Assembly (NCBI RefSeq): GCF_004352825.1
Contig: NZ_SJRW01000001.1
Span: 1,302,001-1,366,000, forward strand
Direction of reading: 5' to 3'
DNA from: Luteimonas arsenica
GTDB taxonomy: Bacteria > Pseudomonadota > Gammaproteobacteria > Xanthomonadales > Xanthomonadaceae
DNA: 64,000 nt
The notes under the pieces are model-generated. The model had not been told where the DNA came from and did no database searches. It saw nothing but the letters and a program-made list of their open reading frames with translations. Both the position numbers and the translations under genes were made by a program. This document shows, in pieces, positions 1 through 6,771 of the stretch (position 1 is the stretch's first letter; each line of letters begins with the position of its first letter).

Positions 1-1254
1 CGCAACCTGGCCTCGTTCGCGACCGGCGAGCCCGACGAGCGCTTTTCGCGCACGCACGAAGTCTGGCCGGGGCTGCGAAAGCCGGAGCTGCTGCTGCTGG
101 CCGGCCTGTTCCACGACATCGCCAAGGGCCGTGGCGGCGACCATTCCGAACTCGGCGCGGTCGACGCGCGAGCCTTCTGCGAGGCCCACGGCCTGGGCGA
201 GGCCGACACCGCCCTGGTCGAGTGGCTGGTGCTGCGCCACCTGCTGATGTCGGTGACCGCGCAGAAGCAGGACATCGCCGATCCGGCGGTGATCCACCGC
301 TTTGCCACCGAGGTCGCCGACCGCGAGCGCCTGGACTATCTGTACCTGCTGACCTGCGCCGACATCGCCGGCACCTCGCCCAAGCTCTGGAACGCGTGGA
401 AGGACCGGCTGCTGGCCGACCTGCGCGATGCCACCCGGCTGGCGCTGCGCCGCGGGCTGGAACATCCGGTGGCCGCCGCCGAGCGCATTGCCGAAGCTCG
501 CTTCGCGGTGGCGGCGATGCTGGCCGGCGAAGGCATCGATGCCGCCGCCACCGAGGTCCTGCTGGACCGGTTCCCGGCCGCCAGTTTCCTGCGTGCCCGC
601 CCGGAGCAGGTCGCATGGCAGGCCCGGGCCCTGCACGAGGCCACCGGCGAGGATCCGGAGCGGATGGTGGTCAAGGTGCGCCTGGTCGCGCCCGGCAGCG
701 CGGCGATGGAGGTGTTCGTCCACGGCCCCGACCGCGACGGCCTGTTCGCGGCGATCGTGGTGACGCTGGACCGGCTGGGGCTGGCGATCCAGCAGGCGCG
801 CGTGCTCGACGGCCCCGGCGGCGCGGTATTCGACAGCTTCCAGGTGCTGCCCGGTGACAGCCGCGCCGACTGCGACCCGCAGGTGGTGGCGCGCAAGCTG
901 GCCGCGGTGCTCGCCGGGCCGCTGGATCGCGTGCGCCCGGCGCAGCGCACGCAGCCGCGGCACTTGCGCCATTTTCGCATCGTGCCCCAGGTCGGTTTCG
1001 ACACCAGCGGCGACGGCACCGCCACGGTGCTGAGCCTGGTGAGCACCGACCGGCCCGGCCTGCTGGCCGACGTCGCACACGTGCTGCGCAGCGAGGGCCT
1101 GCGCGTGCACGACGCGCGCATCGCGACCTTCGGCGCCCGTGCCGAGGACGTGTTCCGGGTGACCGGTGAAGACAAGCAACCGCTCGGCGAGGCGGCGTGC
1201 GCGAGGCTGCGCGACGCCCTGCTGGCAAGGATCGATGGAGAAGCACAACGATGA
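1..1254 (+). CDS. glnD: [protein-PII] uridylyltransferase GlnD, C-terminal part (5' end outside window)
   Basis: This is the C-terminal 417 codons of the bifunctional uridylyl-removing/uridylyltransferase that senses glutamine and modifies PII proteins. The open frame runs in from base 1. It begins in the HD phosphohydrolase domain, with the motif [18 protein letters not shown] near residues 34-51 of the visible part, followed by the helical region. Two ACT domains close the protein; the second is recognisable as [19 protein letters not shown] about 70 residues from the end. The nucleotidyltransferase domain must lie upstream. The stop codon overlaps the dapD start (ATGA). The family is clear; only the missing N-terminus limits the call. 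Confidence 0.95.
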   Translation, partial: RNLASFATGEPDERFSRTHEVWPGLRKPELLLLAGLFHDIAKGRGGDHSELGAVDARAFCEAHGLGEADTALVEWLVLRHLLMSVTAQKQDIADPAVIHRFATEVADRERLDYLYLLTCADIAGTSPKLWNAWKDRLLADLRDATRLALRRGLEHPVAAAERIAEARFAVAAMLAGEGIDAAATEVLLDRFPAASFLRARPEQVAWQARALHEATGEDPERMVVKVRLVAPGSAAMEVFVHGPDRDGLFAAIVVTLDRLGLAIQQARVLDGPGGAVFDSFQVLPGDSRADCDPQVVARKLAAVLAGPLDRVRPAQRTQPRHLRHFRIVPQVGFDTSGDGTATVLSLVSTDRPGLLADVAHVLRSEGLRVHDARIATFGARAEDVFRVTGEDKQPLGEAACARLRDALLARIDGEAQR

Positions 1255-2300
1255 GTACCGGCAAGAAGGTGGCGGCGAAGAAGGTTGTCGCGAAGAAGGC
1301 GGCCACGAAGAAGACCGCCGCCACAAAAGGGGGGGCGAAGAAGGCGCCAGCGAAGAAGGCCGCGGTGACGAAGGTGGCCGCGAAGAACGTTTCCGCGGTG
1401 AAGCCTGCGACGAAGCTGGCGAAGAAGCCCGCGGTGAAGCTGCCGGCCTCTCCGAAGCCGGCGGATGCCGACCGCGAACTCGCCTTCATGATCGACAGCG
1501 CCTGGGAGCGCCGTTCGATGCTGACGCCGGAGGAGATCGAAGGCTCCACCCGGCCCCTGGTCGAGCAGGCGATCGAGGGCCTGGAGGCCGGCCGCCTGCG
1601 CGTGGCCGAGCCCGATGGCGCCGGCGGCTGGATCGTCAACGAATGGTTGAAGAAGGCGGTGCTGCTGTACTTCCGCGTGCAGGAGATGGAGGCCGGCGAG
1701 CAGTATCCGGCGCCGTACTGGGACAAGATCCCGATGCGCTTCGCCGACTTCGACGAAGCCGCCTTCCGCAAGCTCGGCGCGCGCGTGCTTCCGGGCGCGA
1801 TCGCACGCCGCGGCGCCTACATCGGCCGTGACGTGGTGCTGATGCCGTCGTTCGTGAACATCGGCGCGTGGATCGGCGAGGGCACCATGGTCGATACCTG
1901 GGCCACGGTCGGCTCCTGCGCCCAGGTCGGCAGGCACTGCCACATCTCCGGCGGCGCCGGCATCGGCGGCGTGCTGGAGCCGCTGCAGGCCGCGCCGACG
2001 ATCATCGAGGACCACTGTTTCATCGGCGCGCGCTCGGAAGTGGTGGAGGGCGTGATCGTCGGCCACCACAGCGTGATCGGCATGGGTGTGTTCCTGGGGC
2101 AGTCCACGCGCATCTACAACCGCATGACCGGCGAGACCAGCTACGGCGTGGTGCCCCCGGGCAGCGTGGTGGTGGCGGGTTCGCTGCCGGCCGCGGACGG
2201 CTCGCATTCGCTCTATTGCGCGGTGATCGTGAAGCAGGTCGACGCGAAGACGCGTGCCAAGACCTCGGTCAACGACCTGCTGCGCGGCCACGCGCTCTGA
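1251..2300 (+). CDS. dapD: 2,3,4,5-tetrahydropyridine-2,6-dicarboxylate N-succinyltransferase DapD with Lys/Ala-rich N-terminal extension
   Basis: DapD transfers succinyl from succinyl-CoA to tetrahydrodipicolinate in lysine/diaminopimelate synthesis. Residues 73-349 match the usual 274-residue enzyme throughout, including [43 protein letters not shown] and the left-handed beta-helix hexapeptides. Residues 1-72 are an added tail made almost only of Lys, Ala, Thr and Val ([17 protein letters not shown]), resembling histone-H1/AlgP-type nucleic-acid-binding tails. The start at 1251 overlaps the glnD stop, suggesting translational coupling. An in-frame ATG further upstream lies inside glnD and is less likely. 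The role of the tail is unknown. Confidence 0.95.
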   Translation: MSTGKKVAAKKVVAKKAATKKTAATKGGAKKAPAKKAAVTKVAAKNVSAVKPATKLAKKPAVKLPASPKPADADRELAFMIDSAWERRSMLTPEEIEGSTRPLVEQAIEGLEAGRLRVAEPDGAGGWIVNEWLKKAVLLYFRVQEMEAGEQYPAPYWDKIPMRFADFDEAAFRKLGARVLPGAIARRGAYIGRDVVLMPSFVNIGAWIGEGTMVDTWATVGSCAQVGRHCHISGGAGIGGVLEPLQAAPTIIEDHCFIGARSEVVEGVIVGHHSVIGMGVFLGQSTRIYNRMTGETSYGVVPPGSVVVAGSLPAADGSHSLYCAVIVKQVDAKTRAKTSVNDLLRGHAL

Positions 2301-2316
2301 GCCGGGAGGAAGGCCG

Positions 2317-2679
2317 ATGACGACCACGCTCTATGGACTGAAGAACTGCGACACCTGCAAGAAGGCGCGGAAGTGGCTCGACCGCTTCGGCGTCGAACAC
2401 GCCTTCGTCGACTACCGCGACGACAAGCCCTCGCCGGAAACGCTGGTGGAATGGGCCGGGAAGCTCGGCGGCTTCGAGGCCATGGTCAACAAGTCCTCGA
2501 CCACCTGGCGCCAGCTGCCCGACCACCGCAAGGCCGCGGGTTCGGACGCGGAATGGAAGCTGCTGCTGCGCGAGTACCCGCAGCTGGTCCGCCGCCCGCT
2601 GGTGGTGACCGGCGACGGCGGCGTGAGCCAGGGCTTCAGCGACAACGGCTTCAAGCAGCGCTTCGGGATCGGGGGATGA
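2317..2679 (+). CDS. ArsC/Spx-family (YffB-like) thioredoxin-fold protein
   Basis: This 120-residue protein has an arsenate-reductase/Spx thioredoxin fold. The N-terminus reads [16 protein letters not shown], giving the CxxC pair at residues 10 and 13 typical of YffB/Spx-like proteins, and the C-terminal half carries the RRPLVV segment of the family. A good ribosome-binding site (GGGAGGA at 2303-2309) precedes ATG 2317. It lies between dapD and dapE and overlaps dapE by four bases, so it is almost certainly co-expressed with the diaminopimelate genes. The same order occurs in other gammaproteobacteria. The biochemical role of YffB-type proteins is poorly defined; arsenate reduction should not be assumed. 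Confidence 0.85.
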   Translation: MTTTLYGLKNCDTCKKARKWLDRFGVEHAFVDYRDDKPSPETLVEWAGKLGGFEAMVNKSSTTWRQLPDHRKAAGSDAEWKLLLREYPQLVRRPLVVTGDGGVSQGFSDNGFKQRFGIGG

Positions 2680-3806
2680 GCGAGGTGCTGGCGCTGGCCG
2701 GCGAGCTGATCGCGCGGCCTTCGGTGACGCCGGAGGATGCCGGCTGCCAGGCGCTGCTGGCCGCGCGGCTCGGGCGCGCGGGCTTCCGCTGCGAGCAGCT
2801 GCGCTTCGGCGAGGTCGACAACCTCTGGGCCACGCACGGCGAAGGCGGCCCGGTGCTGGTGCTGCTCGGCCACACCGACGTGGTGCCGCCGGGCCCGCGC
2901 GAGGCCTGGGCCAGCGACCCCTTCGTGCCGGAAATCCGCGACGGCGTGCTGTACGGCCGCGGCGCCGCCGACATGAAGGGCAGCGTGGCCGCCTTCGTCG
3001 TCGCCCTGGAGCGCTTCGTGGCCGCGCATCCCGCGCATCCAGGCACGGTGGCCCTGCTGCTGACCTCGGACGAGGAGGGCGACGCCATCGACGGCGTGCG
3101 CCGCGTGGCCGAAGAGTTCCGCCGCCGCGGCCAGGGCATCGACTGGTGCATCACCGGCGAGCCTTCGTCCACCGCGCGGCTGGGCGACCTGCTGCGCGTC
3201 GGGCGCCGGGGTTCGCTGACGGCCGCGCTCACCGTGCGCGGGGTGCAGGGCCACGTCGCCTACCCGGAGAAGGCGCGCAATCCCGTGCACCAGGCGCTGC
3301 CGGCGCTGGCCGAACTTGCGGCGCGGCGCTGGGACGAGGGCTACGAGACGTTCCCGCCGACGAGCCTGCAGATCAGCAACGTCGGCGCAGGCGCCGGCGC
3401 GAGCAATGTCATCCCCGGCGAGCTGCGGGTGGGCTTCAACCTCCGCTACAACCCGCACTGGGATGCGCCGCGGCTGGAGTCGGAGATCGAGGCGATGCTG
3501 GCACGGCACGGCCTGGACTTCGAACTGCGCTGGCACCGCAGCGGCGAGCCGTTCTTCACGCCTGAAGGTCCGCTGCGCGCCGCGGCGCGGGCAGTGCTTG
3601 CAAACGTGGCGGGTGAGCCGCCCGAGGAGAGCACCGGCGGCGGTACCTCGGATGCGCGCTTCATCGCGCCCCTGGGAGCGCAATGCATCGAGGTCGGCCC
3701 GGTGAACGCGAGCATCCACAAGGTGGATGAACATGTGTCCGTCGCCGACCTCGAGGCGCTGCCGGAGGTTTACCTGGCGCTGATGGAAAGGCTGCTGATG
3801 GGTTAG
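2676..3806 (+). CDS. dapE: Succinyl-diaminopimelate desuccinylase DapE
   Basis: DapE is a dinuclear zinc hydrolase that removes succinate from N-succinyl-LL-diaminopimelate, two steps after DapD. The 376-residue length equals that of the Escherichia coli enzyme. Visible M20 motifs are HTDVVPPG (H66, D68), GAADMKG (D99), [11 protein letters not shown] (E133/E134), a dimerisation domain with [16 protein letters not shown], and a C-terminal [11 protein letters not shown] followed by [11 protein letters not shown], which supplies the last metal-binding His. The start codon overlaps the preceding stop (ATGA), so dapD, the ArsC-like gene and dapE form one translationally linked unit. Confidence 0.96.
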   Translation: MSEVLALAGELIARPSVTPEDAGCQALLAARLGRAGFRCEQLRFGEVDNLWATHGEGGPVLVLLGHTDVVPPGPREAWASDPFVPEIRDGVLYGRGAADMKGSVAAFVVALERFVAAHPAHPGTVALLLTSDEEGDAIDGVRRVAEEFRRRGQGIDWCITGEPSSTARLGDLLRVGRRGSLTAALTVRGVQGHVAYPEKARNPVHQALPALAELAARRWDEGYETFPPTSLQISNVGAGAGASNVIPGELRVGFNLRYNPHWDAPRLESEIEAMLARHGLDFELRWHRSGEPFFTPEGPLRAAARAVLANVAGEPPEESTGGGTSDARFIAPLGAQCIEVGPVNASIHKVDEHVSVADLEALPEVYLALMERLLMG

Positions 3807-3889
3807 GCGGCGGAGTCGGGGGGCGCAGCTTTTTCGCTCCGGTCACCACCGAAGTGGGTCACGGGGGCAATCCCGCGCAAACCCCTTCC

Positions 3890-3919
3890 TTGCGACCCCC
3901 CGGGTCTCCCTGCTACGTT
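3890..3919 (+). promoter_or_regulatory. Candidate promoter of the asn leader/asnB transcript
   Basis: TTGCGA (3890-3895) and TACGTT (3914-3919) are separated by 18 bases. The -10-like box ends six bases before the leader-peptide ATG at 3926. That is the same geometry as TACAAT-N6-ATG at rnr and TAGAAT-N6-ATG at nfuA in this window, so transcription would start at or beside the A of the ATG and give a leaderless message. No Shine-Dalgarno sequence precedes the ATG. The match to consensus is only moderate. Confidence 0.4.
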
Positions 3920-3925
3920 CGCCAC

Positions 3926-4021
3926 ATGCACCGCCACTCCACCTCCGCCAACGCCCGCAACGACCGCGCCAACAACCGCGGCTCGAACAATCGCGCGCGC
4001 CCGGCGTGGGCGGGAGGCTAG
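3926..4021 (+). CDS. Asparagine-rich leader peptide upstream of asnB
   Basis: This 31-codon frame (ATG 3926, TAG 4019-4021) begins MHRHSTSANARNDRANNRG. It contains six asparagine codons, at residues 9, 12, 16, 17, 21 and 22, two pairs of them adjacent. It ends 24 bases before a strong intrinsic terminator and 105 bases before the asparagine synthetase start. This is the arrangement of ribosome-mediated attenuators, in which the leader is rich in the codon of the amino acid that the operon makes. The peptide itself probably has no function beyond regulation. It is too short to be judged by homology; the call rests on codon content, position and RNA structure. Confidence 0.75.
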   Translation: MHRHSTSANARNDRANNRGSNNRARPAWAGG

Positions 4022-4077
4022 GCGGCGGCAACCGCGATACCCCCCGAAACCCGCGCCCGGCGCGGGTTTCGCTTTTT
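3952..4077 (+). promoter_or_regulatory. Putative asparagine attenuator (alternative RNA pairings)
   Basis: Three competing helices can be drawn. Terminator: 4045-4057 (CGAAACCCGCGCC) with 4059-4071. Antiterminator: 4003-4010 (GGCGTGGG) with 4050-4057 (CCCGCGCC), eight pairs including one G-U, which uses the left arm of the terminator. Anti-antiterminator: 3952-3958 (CGCCCGC) with 4006-4012 (GTGGGCG), seven pairs with one G-U. A ribosome stalled at the Asn codons (3950-3991) would leave 4003-4010 free and favour read-through. One that reaches the stop at 4021 would cover 4003-4010 and allow termination. The pairings are seen in sequence; the mechanism is inferred. Confidence 0.65.
4045..4077 (+). 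terminator. Intrinsic terminator in the asnB leader
   Basis: The arms CGAAACCCGCGCC (4045-4057) and GGCGCGGGTTTCG (4059-4071) are perfectly complementary; in practice this is an 11-bp stem with a CCCGG loop. TTTTT (4073-4077) follows immediately. It lies between the leader peptide and asnB on the same strand, so it can only act as a regulated (attenuating) terminator for asnB. Confidence 0.85.
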
Positions 4078-4126
4078 CCGCGCAGGGAGCATCCATCGCC
4101 GGCCGTCCGGCACAAGGAGCCCCATC

Positions 4127-5854
4127 ATGTGTTCGATCCTCGGGATCTTCGACCTCCGCCGCGGCGCCGATGTCTCGGTGCTGCGTCCCCTCGCACTGTC
4201 GCTGTCCGCGCTGCAGCGCCACCGCGGCCCCGATTGGAGCGGCGTGCACGCCGATGCCAACGCGCTGCTGGTGCACGAGCGCCTGGCCATCGTCGATCCG
4301 CTGGGCGGTGCGCAGCCGCTGCGCTCGGCCGATGGCCAGCTGGTGCTGGCGGTCAACGGCGAGATCTACAACCACCGCGAGCTGGAGGACGCGACCGGCG
4401 ATGGCTATGACTTCCAGAGCGGCTCCGACTGCGAGGTGATCAATGCGCTCTACGCCGCAACGATGGACGGCGTGGAGGGCCGTCGACGGGCTGCCTGCGA
4501 GGACATCGGCGCATGGCTGTCGCGCCTCAACGGCATCTTCGCCTTCGCCCTGTGGGATCGCGACCGCGGCCGAGCGATCATCGCCCGCGACCCGATCGGC
4601 GTCTGCCCGCTGTACTGGGGTCATGACGGCGATGGCCGGCTGTGGGTGGCTTCCGAGATGAAGGCGCTGGCCCGCAGCTGCGCCGACGTCGAGGTCTTCC
4701 CGCCGGGGCACTGGTACGACACCGCCACCGGCGAACTTCGCCGCTACTACGAGCGTCCCTGGCGCGAGCGCGGGGCCACGCTGGGCCGCCGCGTCGAACC
4801 GGCGGCGCTGCGCGAGGCCTTCGAAGCCGCCGTGCACCGGCAGATGATGGCCGACGTGCCCTATGGCGTCCTGCTTTCCGGCGGCCTCGATTCCTCGCTG
4901 GTCGCAGCCTGCGCCGCGCGTTTCGCACGTCGCCGCATCGAGGACGACGATGCCTCCGAAGCCTGGTGGCCGCGCCTGCACTCCTTCGCCATCGGCCTGG
5001 AGGGCTCGCCCGACCTGGCCGCGGCCGAGGTCGCGGCGAAAGCGCTGGGCACGGTGCACCACGGCTTCACCTACACGCTGGAGGAGGGCATCGACGCCCT
5101 GCCGGAGGTGATCCGCCACATCGAAAGCTTCGACGTCACCACCGTGCGCGCGTCGACGCCGATGTACCTGCTGGCGCGCCGGATCAAGGCCATGGGCGTG
5201 AAGATGGTGCTGTCCGGCGAGGGCAGCGACGAGGTCTTCGGCGGCTACCTCTACTTCCATCGCGCGCCCGACGCCGACGCCTTCCACGAGGAAACCGTGC
5301 GCAAGTTGGACGCCCTGCACCAGTACGACTGCCTGCGCGCCAACAAGTCGATGATGGCCTGGGGCGTGGAGGCGCGCGTTCCGTTCCTGGACCTGGAATT
5401 CCTGGAGCTGGCGATGGGCATGGACGCGGAGGCGAAGATGGTCGCGCCGCGCCCTAACGGCCGCCCGCCGATCGAGAAGGCGGTGCTGCGCGAGGCCTTC
5501 GAAGGCGTGCTGCCGGCGTCGATCCTGTGGCGGCAGAAGGAACAGTTCAGCGACGGCGTCGGCTATGGCTGGATCGATGCGCTGAAGGCGCGGGCCGCGG
5601 AGGTCGTGGGCGATGCCGCCTTCGCCGATGCCGCGAAGCGTTTTCCGCACGACCCGCCGGTCACGCGCGAGGCCTACTGGTACCGCAGCCTGTTCGAAGC
5701 CGCGTTCCCGGGCCAAGCCTGCGCGCGGACGGTGCCGGGCGGGCCGTCGATCGCCTGTTCGTCGCCGGCGGCGATCGCCTGGGACGCGGCCTTCGCGGCT
5801 GCGGCCGATCCTTCCGGGCGGGCGGTGGCCGGGGTGCACGCGGCGGCGCTATAG
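4127..5854 (+). CDS. asnB: Asparagine synthetase B (glutamine-hydrolysing)
   Basis: AsnB converts aspartate, glutamine and ATP to asparagine. After the initiator Met comes Cys2 (MCSILGIFDL), the nucleophile of the glutaminase domain. RHRGPDWSG, HERLAIVDP and NGEIYNHREL are class-II amidotransferase motifs. The synthetase domain has the pyrophosphate loop SGGLDSS near residue 251, LSGEGSDEVFGGYLYF, and EARVPFLDLEF further on. The 575-residue length is normal, with a slightly long Ala-rich end. The ribosome-binding site AAGGAG (4114-4119) is seven bases before ATG 4127. The upstream leader peptide and terminator suggest control by asparaginyl-tRNA supply. Confidence 0.96.
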   Translation: MCSILGIFDLRRGADVSVLRPLALSLSALQRHRGPDWSGVHADANALLVHERLAIVDPLGGAQPLRSADGQLVLAVNGEIYNHRELEDATGDGYDFQSGSDCEVINALYAATMDGVEGRRRAACEDIGAWLSRLNGIFAFALWDRDRGRAIIARDPIGVCPLYWGHDGDGRLWVASEMKALARSCADVEVFPPGHWYDTATGELRRYYERPWRERGATLGRRVEPAALREAFEAAVHRQMMADVPYGVLLSGGLDSSLVAACAARFARRRIEDDDASEAWWPRLHSFAIGLEGSPDLAAAEVAAKALGTVHHGFTYTLEEGIDALPEVIRHIESFDVTTVRASTPMYLLARRIKAMGVKMVLSGEGSDEVFGGYLYFHRAPDADAFHEETVRKLDALHQYDCLRANKSMMAWGVEARVPFLDLEFLELAMGMDAEAKMVAPRPNGRPPIEKAVLREAFEGVLPASILWRQKEQFSDGVGYGWIDALKARAAEVVGDAAFADAAKRFPHDPPVTREAYWYRSLFEAAFPGQACARTVPGGPSIACSSPAAIAWDAAFAAAADPSGRAVAGVHAAAL

Positions 5855-5890
5855 CGCCTTGCGTCGCGATGTTGCCGCGGTCGCTGCGCG

Positions 5891-5963
5891 GAATGCACCA
5901 GCAGGCTGCCGCCCTCGGGCACCGCCACGATGCGGTCGCCCTCGACGCTGGTGACCGGCGCGG
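5891..5963 (-). pseudogene. Relic of parC (two separated pieces of its 3' region fused)
   Basis: Bases 5891-5913 are identical to 9395-9417 inside parC, and bases 5925-5963 match 9562-9600 of parC with two differences. The two parC pieces lie about 145 bases apart in the intact gene, so the relic has an internal deletion. Read on the minus strand it gives [20 protein letters not shown], a fusion of two ParC C-terminal blade segments ([10 protein letters not shown] and [10 protein letters not shown]) joined at a shared VAV. It sits between asnB and a gene block that ends next to the intact parC. It is too short to be functional. Confidence 0.7.
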
Positions 5964-5976
5964 GGCCCGGAACGCA

Positions 5977-6002
5977 GACGGCCACCGCGGGCGGTGGCCG
6001 TC
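5977..6002 (-). terminator. Hairpin beyond the 3' end of the Asn/Gly-rich protein gene
   Basis: GACGGCCACCGC (5977-5988) and GCGGTGGCCGTC (5991-6002) form a perfect 12-bp stem with a two-base loop, 20 bases past the stop of the minus-strand gene at 6023. Neither strand shows a clear T-run after it, so termination is plausible but not certain. Confidence 0.5.
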
Positions 6003-6022
6003 GTCGGATCGGCGATGGTGGC

Positions 6023-6685
6023 TCAGTCCTTGCCGCGGCCCTTGCCGTTGTTGCCATTGTTGCCGCGGCCCTTGTTGCCGTTGCCACTGTTGCCGCGATC
6101 ATTGTTGCCGCTGTTCCCACGGCCGCTGTTGCCATTGTTGCCACGGTTGTTGCCGCCGTTGCCGTTGCCCTTGTGGCCATGGTCGCGACCGGGGCTGTGG
6201 CGCGACCAGTCGACCCGCACCGGGCGATCGATCACCACGGTCTGGCCCCAGCGGCCATAGGTGTCGACCTGGCCGCGCTTGAGGGCGTGGAAGGCCGCGG
6301 ACCCGGGCTTGATGCCCATGCGCTGCGCCACCGCGCCCCAGCCCTGGCCCGGGTTGCGATCGTATTCGTGCACGACGTCCAGGCAGGGCACCCCGAGTGC
6401 ATGCGCGATGGCACAGGCGTAATAGACATCGCCAGGCGCCCAGCCACGGCGGTCGAGCAGGTCGACCAGCAAGGGGCGCGGGGCACCGTAGTAGCCGTGC
6501 ATCTCGTCGATGAACGGATCGCGGTAGCGTCGGCCATAGTCGTTGATCTCGCCCAGGCGCGCGTCGACCCAGACGTCGCCGGTGCGGACGTTGTAGCCGA
6601 CGGTCTGCGCCGCGGCGGCCGTCGCCGCGCTTGCAAGGCCGATGCCGAGCGCAAGCGCCAGGATGTCGAGTCTGCGGATCGCCAT
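6023..6685 (-). CDS. Secreted protein with Asn/Gly/Arg low-complexity C-terminal tail (unknown function)
   Basis: This 220-residue protein starts with a signal peptide (positive RR at residues 4-5, hydrophobic core to about residue 26, AAAQ cleavage region). A globular part of about 145 residues follows, with conserved-looking segments RTGDVWVDARLGEINDYG, YGAPRPLLVDLLDRRGWAPGD and GQGWGAVAQRMGIKPGS. Residues from about 170 are an almost pure Asn/Gly/Arg/Lys tail (NNRGNNGNSGRGNSGNN). The start is supported by AAGGAG upstream. The encoding DNA is a GTTGCC-type repeat, so the tail length may vary between strains. I recognise no function; the same layout is common in unannotated Xanthomonadaceae proteins. 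Confidence 0.8.
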   Translation of the reverse strand: MAIRRLDILALALGIGLASAATAAAAQTVGYNVRTGDVWVDARLGEINDYGRRYRDPFIDEMHGYYGAPRPLLVDLLDRRGWAPGDVYYACAIAHALGVPCLDVVHEYDRNPGQGWGAVAQRMGIKPGSAAFHALKRGQVDTYGRWGQTVVIDRPVRVDWSRHSPGRDHGHKGNGNGGNNRGNNGNSGRGNSGNNDRGNSGNGNKGRGNNGNNGKGRGKD

Positions 6686-6771
6686 GGTGGGCTCCTTCGA
6701 GTGGTCGGGACGATGCGGAACACTTTCCGCATGCGTGATGAATCCGCGGTGATCGTCCTTGACGGCCGCCC

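Noticed and set aside
3803-5839. A 678-codon minus-strand frame opposite asnB
   Set aside because: Antisense of asnB, and it would cross the leader terminator; no homology pattern.
6040-6160. GTTGCC-type tandem repeat that could be taken for a CRISPR or satellite array
   Set aside because: There are no spacers, the units vary, and the stretch is the coding sequence of an Asn/Gly-rich protein tail in frame.
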